Positions 59,901 through 64,000 of a stretch of DNA of 64,000 nucleotides are shown here, one piece after another. Source of the stretch: Parasponia andersonii (lineage: Eukaryota; Streptophyta; Magnoliopsida; Rosales; Cannabaceae); contig JXTB01000139.1 of NCBI GenBank assembly GCA_002914805.1, positions 171,612 through 235,611 on the forward strand, written 5' to 3'. Position 1 is the first letter of the stretch; each line of letters opens with the position of its first letter. The translations under genes and the position numbers were made by a program. The notes under the pieces were generated by a model. It had not been told where the DNA came from, did no database searches, and saw nothing but the letters and a program-made list of their open reading frames with translations.

Positions 59901-60089
59901 CCTCTTCCCCAAGACAATGGAGCCCTCGGTGGCAGAAGGGCAAAGATACCAATCCGCTGGATCCTCAACCCTTTGTAAGGTAACTTCGTCAGGGAAGCAG
60001 AGCTGCCTCCTCAATGAGTCCAACTCCGAATCTGTGACGGGGCAGAGCTTCTGATTCTGGTTCGGGGCCATCGTTCTGAATACAATCAA
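56943..60089 (-). pseudogene. TAT element B spliced antisense gene, broken
   Basis: Reverse-strand gene collinear with the left-edge copy. It opens at 60089, or at 60071 with MAPNQNQKLC as the better match. The N-terminal block has DWYLCP, FPFPLLIHQFFTLTG, FYAYKL, SDKQWDSHSRLY and GEHFQIP, interrupted by TAG at 59823-59825 and again near 59691. Introns of 78 bp each are clear at 58959-59036 (GTGAGT...TTTTCAG) and 57962-58039 (GTTTGG...CCTGCAG). A basic, Ser-rich central part contains KRGREAD and GKRGRTT, possible nuclear-localisation signals. The C-terminal half is Ala/Glu/Arg-rich coiled coil (ERARREELVARLAEAEADRLA and EARKAEVKAKLEAHSL), ending near 56943 in an acidic, Ser/Thr-rich tail. Frame changes remain between exons. 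The family is the putative gypsy-type transposon protein; role unknown. Confidence 0.65.
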
Positions 60090-60430
60090 AGGAGCGAAAT
60101 GTTCTAGTAAAGAGAAGAGTCAGAAATCCTAAGATTTTAGAAAGCTAGAAGACTTAGAGATTTTGGTAAAGTAAGAAATGAGCATGAATGCGGCTTTTAT
60201 AGAGGGGGAGCCGAACAGTCTCTCCTAGAGGGGAACGGTACGAGAAAGACGGAAGCACTGGAATTTCAAAATTCTGAAAAAAGTCATGACACGGGATAGC
60301 GTGCACTAGCGTCAGTAATTGGGGAGAAATAATGGTAAGGGGCCACGTGTACCCCTCAAATTGGAGGACTGGAGACACGATTTCCCCACTTGATGGATGC
60401 GAATCCATCAAATAGGGAAATGGGGGTAGT

Positions 60431-61218
60431 TGTGAGGCCTGTTCCTAGATCATGTGCCATGTGGATGATTGAGTGGTAGAACAGGTCACAAAGGAGGTAC
60501 GCCATCTGACATGTACCCAGAGTAACCATATAAAAGCCACACGAGTCGCATGCGATACCGCATGGGCCAATGGGCCGTCTGAAGCTAGGGCCAAATCCAT
60601 CCCAAACTCTGGACGATTCGGCCCAATCTAGTTCTTGCCTCTGCAGCTGGAGGTCAGAAGCCTCGAGAGTCTCTCACCAGAAGACCATGGGAGGCAACGC
60701 ACTGCTTCAGACCCAGACAGGGCATTTAATACGATCCTGGATAGGTATGCACATTGGGCAAACCATTCTGACAAAACGGCGGTTTGTCAAAGTCTCGCCC
60801 CCGACAGGCTCGAGTTCGTAGGGGACGACGGAAGCAGGCCACGAAGATGCAAGAGAAATCACTGTAATCACGGCCCGTGATCTCTGGAGTAAGTCATGAT
60901 GAGAAAAGGTACTCGATTCTCGGATTGAGAGCCAGAAAAGCTCCCAGTTCTAGGATTATATATACGAGTCTTGCTTCTCCCTCAAAAAAAGGAGATGAAG
61001 ATAGACATATACAGAGAAAAACTTTATCTTTGCTACTCAGACTCATGGATAAACAACTGACTTAAGCATCAAAGAGTCTTTGCAGGTGGCCACCCCGGCG
61101 TCTCCGACTCGACCTGAAGTCAAAAGCACTCTGGGATAGCAAAGATACATAGACAGTTGGTAAATACAACGTCAGCAGTTCAGAAACGTGTGAACAACTG
61201 GTAAGAATCACACCAACA
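60431..61218 (+). repeat. 3' LTR of TAT element B
   Basis: It starts TGTGAGGCCT and ends CACCAACA, 788 bp. It retains the TATA-like ATTATATATACGAG (about 60955-60968) and the internal organisation of the 5' LTR. It is followed by ATTAT. Confidence 0.93.
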
Positions 61219-61223
61219 ATTAT

Positions 61224-63376
61224 TTTGAATTAACTAGACAAAAGAGATAAGCAATCTTAGGCTAATATACATAAGAATATTTTGCTGAGTTGTACCTGGT
61301 CTCCCACATATTGACAACTCTGACGCCAAAAAAATTATAAAACAATCCAATAACGTATAACACCACATTAATATTAAATACAACAACTAGAACCTTACGA
61401 ACACTATGTACCAGACATAATTATTAGTTCTAAATCATAACATCAAAAACTATAAAACATATACCAGCACAATATTCATATAGATACACAAGAACTAGAA
61501 ATTTATATACCAAACAAAAAATATTATTCTTAATAATTATAAACCATAACCTGAAAATGGGAAAGCATATACAGCCGAGATATTCATATACACCACAATC
61601 GTAAATTTATGCACCAAACCAGAAAACGTTCAACTTAATTATCAACTACAACCAGAAAACAAGGAAACATATACCACCACAGTACTCACACATACTACAG
61701 TAAAAATAACTATATACCAAAATAGAAGCAAGCACTAATTATGAACAAAATATATAAAAAAGTAAAGAAAAGAAAAGAAATATACAACTTGTCATTGATC
61801 AATAACCAAAAATCACATTGTACAAAAAATTAATAACAATTTTAATACAAATTAGTAATTACATTAAAAATCTCCAAAAATAAAACGCAATACAATGAAG
61901 GAAAAAAAAAAAAAAAGAAATTCTAAACACAATACGTATCTCTAAATCGAAATAAAGGAGATCAACTTAAGGAAAAATAAATTGTCGGAGATACGACCAC
62001 CATCGGTGAAGAACAAAACCTCATTGGAGATGAAGGAAATCAACTTGAATCAAAAGAGAGAAAGAAAAATGGAAAATAGAGAGAGAAAATGAATATACGA
62101 AAACCAAAAAATCTAACCTAATAACTGAAGGGCAATAATAGAAATTGAAAAATCCTTTAGCAAACAGTTTTATAAAATGAATGTTCTCCTATAAAATTTT
62201 AAAAAAGGGTCATCCAATTACACCATTTTAAAAATGGTATTCTAGGATAAATTCTCTAAAACATATGTGGTATATATTTACACTTTAAATATTTACCTAT
62301 TAAACATTTAAAGTATAAATCTATATCTATGGTACACATTAAAAAATATATACTTAAAAAATATATACTATAGTGTATATTTTGTGTATAAAATATCTAT
62401 GATATACTTTTCTCTAAAAACAAGTATAACGAATAGGTATCTATGTACTTTTCACAAATTCCTTTTGCTTAATTTACTAGAAGTCCAAAATTTCACTCAT
62501 AAAAAGAATATCAAATAAATTAGCATACTGGAGCTGTTTGCCCATACCAATCGAATAACATAGAATATGATCTCCACGTCTCGCAAGTGATGATAGAAAT
62601 GGTCTTGGATGAGAATATATAAAAGTACATTACTAACTATCTGACTTAACACTTATTTTTTTATTGTGAGTTTAATAATTATCAATAAAAAATTCTTATA
62701 TAGCTAATACATATTTCATCAACTTTGAAAAAGGACATATAATATGCATGTGTATCCTAGACATACAACTCAAGAATTGATCACTAGAGCAGACAAACTC
62801 ACTAATTCTCGAACGGGTCCAAGGGTAAAGTTTCCCGTACATGTGAAATAAAAATGGATTTATTAAAGTTATCAAAGAAAATGAAACAATAGAAACCATT
62901 CTCCAAATATAATATGTACATATTATTAGCGATTCTTCCGTCACATGTACAGCTCTAGTTCCATAATCTTTTGTAACACCCGCTATTTTAACTATATTGT
63001 TATATACAGTCAAACTATGAAATATTACTCTTTCTTAAATATATCTTTATGATTACAAAAAGGTGGGCAAATTTAAACTTTCTAAAATCTTTAAACAAAG
63101 CAACTGTATGTAATTTCTTGTTAAAAGTGTCTTTACAAAATGTACAATCAAAAAAATTTTCAGCAGTCTATTTTGCCATCAGTAGTAGTATTTACATCAC
63201 ACCTAAAATATCGTAATTCAAAAATGTCGCCCATAAGTCAAGTTCATCCACATTTGTATGATCACGGCGACAAAAGGCAAGCTAGGCAATCAGGTAGTCA
63301 ATACTAAAATGTGCCTTCTCATCTGCATCACAAGACTAAAATGAGCTAAAGCTCAGTTTGTAAAAACTATGCATGC
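61224..63376. other. AT-rich intergenic DNA, no gene seen
   Basis: Contains A-rich stretches and short TA-rich runs (for example 62330-62400), plus one reverse-strand frame (62696-63013) with no recognisable domain. Although a gag fragment lies to the right on the reverse strand, no protease, RT or integrase follows here, so that element is truncated or interrupted. Confidence 0.5.
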
Positions 63377-64000
63377 TTATGTATTTCTCCTTGCTATATT
63401 TATAATCCTGCGAATTTCTTGAGCTTTAATAACCTTTAGTTCAGCCTCTTCTGCTTCAAGAGCTTTGTCTGCAACCTCAGTATATGGCATATCTTTATGA
63501 GCAGATATTTTTACATCCCTATAAATTTCTGCCTTGAGCCCCTGTAAGAACTGGTTTAGTTTTAGCTCATTTGTACTCACCATGTGTGGAGCAAATTGGG
63601 ATAACTCTTCAAATTTCTTTATATAGTCACTAACAGACATACCTCTTTATTTTAGATTAACAAACTCAACAGCTTTCATTACTCTGTGTGCATTGCTGAA
63701 ATATTTTCGGTAGAATATTTCCTTAAATTGCTCCCATATAAGCCTGTTAACATCAGTGATGGACTTCATAGAATCCCACCAGTGTCTAGCATCCATTTGA
63801 AACATAAAAGTGGCACATGAAATCTTTTCCCTATCAGTGATTCTAATGTAATCAAATATACCTTTAATACTTCGAATCCAACTTCTACCAATAGTGGATT
63901 AGTTTCATCCTTGAAAGCTGGAAGCTTATTCTTTCTAAACCTCTCACAAGCTGGTTCATAAGTTTCTTGTCTAGCTACAGTTGGTAGTACTTGTTCTCCA
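63377..64000 (-). pseudogene. Ty3/Gypsy gag fragment at the right edge
   Basis: Reading leftward from the window edge, the frame shows ACERFRKNKLPAFKDE, then after a one-base shift near 63887 WIRSIKGIFDYIRI, CATFMFQMDARHWWDS and WEQFKEIFYRKYF. A TAA follows at ~63650, then SVSDYIKKFEELSQFAPHM and LNQFLQGLKAEIYRDV to a stop at 63377. This is the capsid-like region typical of plant chromovirus gag. The nucleocapsid zinc knuckle and all of pol are missing to the left, and the start lies beyond the window. Confidence 0.75.

Larger units (their letters stand above)
48987..61218 (+). mobile_element. Complete TAT-lineage Ty3/Gypsy element, inactive
   Basis: It is 12,232 bp long, flanked by ATTGT (48982-48986) and ATTAT (61219-61223), a target duplication with one substitution. 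The primer site TGGCACCATCTGTGGGAA lies three bases inside the 5' LTR (49788-49805), the form common in TAT elements. The purine tract AATAGGGAAATGGGGGTAG precedes the 3' LTR. Gag-pol (49870-55250) is followed by two tandem-repeat blocks and a spliced reverse-strand gene. By eye the first ~150 bp of the LTRs differ at roughly one base in ten, mostly transitions, so the insertion is old. Confidence 0.93.

Noticed and set aside
37189-61218. Endogenous pararetrovirus as an alternative for the two large elements
   Set aside because: Both have paired LTRs, target duplications, integrase and primer sites, which pararetroviruses lack.
1-64000. CRISPR arrays, bacterial operons, rRNA or intact tRNA genes
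   Set aside because: The repeats have no spacer regularity of CRISPR type, the gene structure is eukaryotic, and only degraded tRNA-like SINE boxes were seen.

Overview
This is a plant nuclear window, almost certainly from a eudicot. It is AT-rich and packed with LTR retrotransposons, and it holds one intron-bearing GARP/HHO-type transcription factor gene. That gene (20646-22757, + strand, five exons) is the only intact-looking host gene I can support. It contains the only assembly gap, 37 Ns at 21041-21077. The species cannot be named from sequence alone.

Layout, left to right. 1-1996 is the 3' end of a TAT-lineage Ty3/Gypsy element: a reverse-strand extra gene followed by the 3' LTR. 1997-3945 is a degenerate ~48-bp tandem array split by a 1.5-kb solo LTR flanked by the 5-bp duplication GCTTG. 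3946-11712 is AT-rich intergenic DNA with a SINE-like piece, MITE-like imperfect palindromes, a CT-rich tract, a palindromic TTGACC/GGTCAA repeat cluster and a ~70-bp minisatellite. 11713-14311 is a small Copia element that encodes only gag. 14312-20150 is AT-rich DNA with an orphan GC-rich island and SINE- and hAT-like scraps. The HHO gene follows.

25417-31382 is a complete but dead reverse-strand chromovirus (Ty3/Gypsy with chromodomain), with ~655-bp LTRs. 31388-37183 is intergenic, with microsatellites and a possible 1.8-kb solo LTR. 37189-48347 and 48987-61218 are two complete, decayed TAT-type Ty3/Gypsy elements in the same orientation, 639 bp apart. They have LTRs of 634 bp and ~790 bp, and target duplications GCTAT/GCTAT and ATTGT/ATTAT. 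Each carries gag-pol with a second (archaeal-type) RNase H on the + strand. Each also has tandem repeats after pol and a spliced reverse-strand gene near the 3' LTR. The right edge (63377-64000) holds a reverse-strand gag fragment of another Gypsy element.

Recognisable retroelement sequence covers about 36 kb of the 64 kb. All retroelement reading frames carry stops, frameshifts or lost catalytic residues, so none looks autonomous. The most interesting signal is the antisense gene of the TAT elements. It appears three times, with precise short introns of ~67-80 bp, a conserved N-terminal domain and a coiled-coil C-terminal half. Two of the copies share the same premature stop codon.
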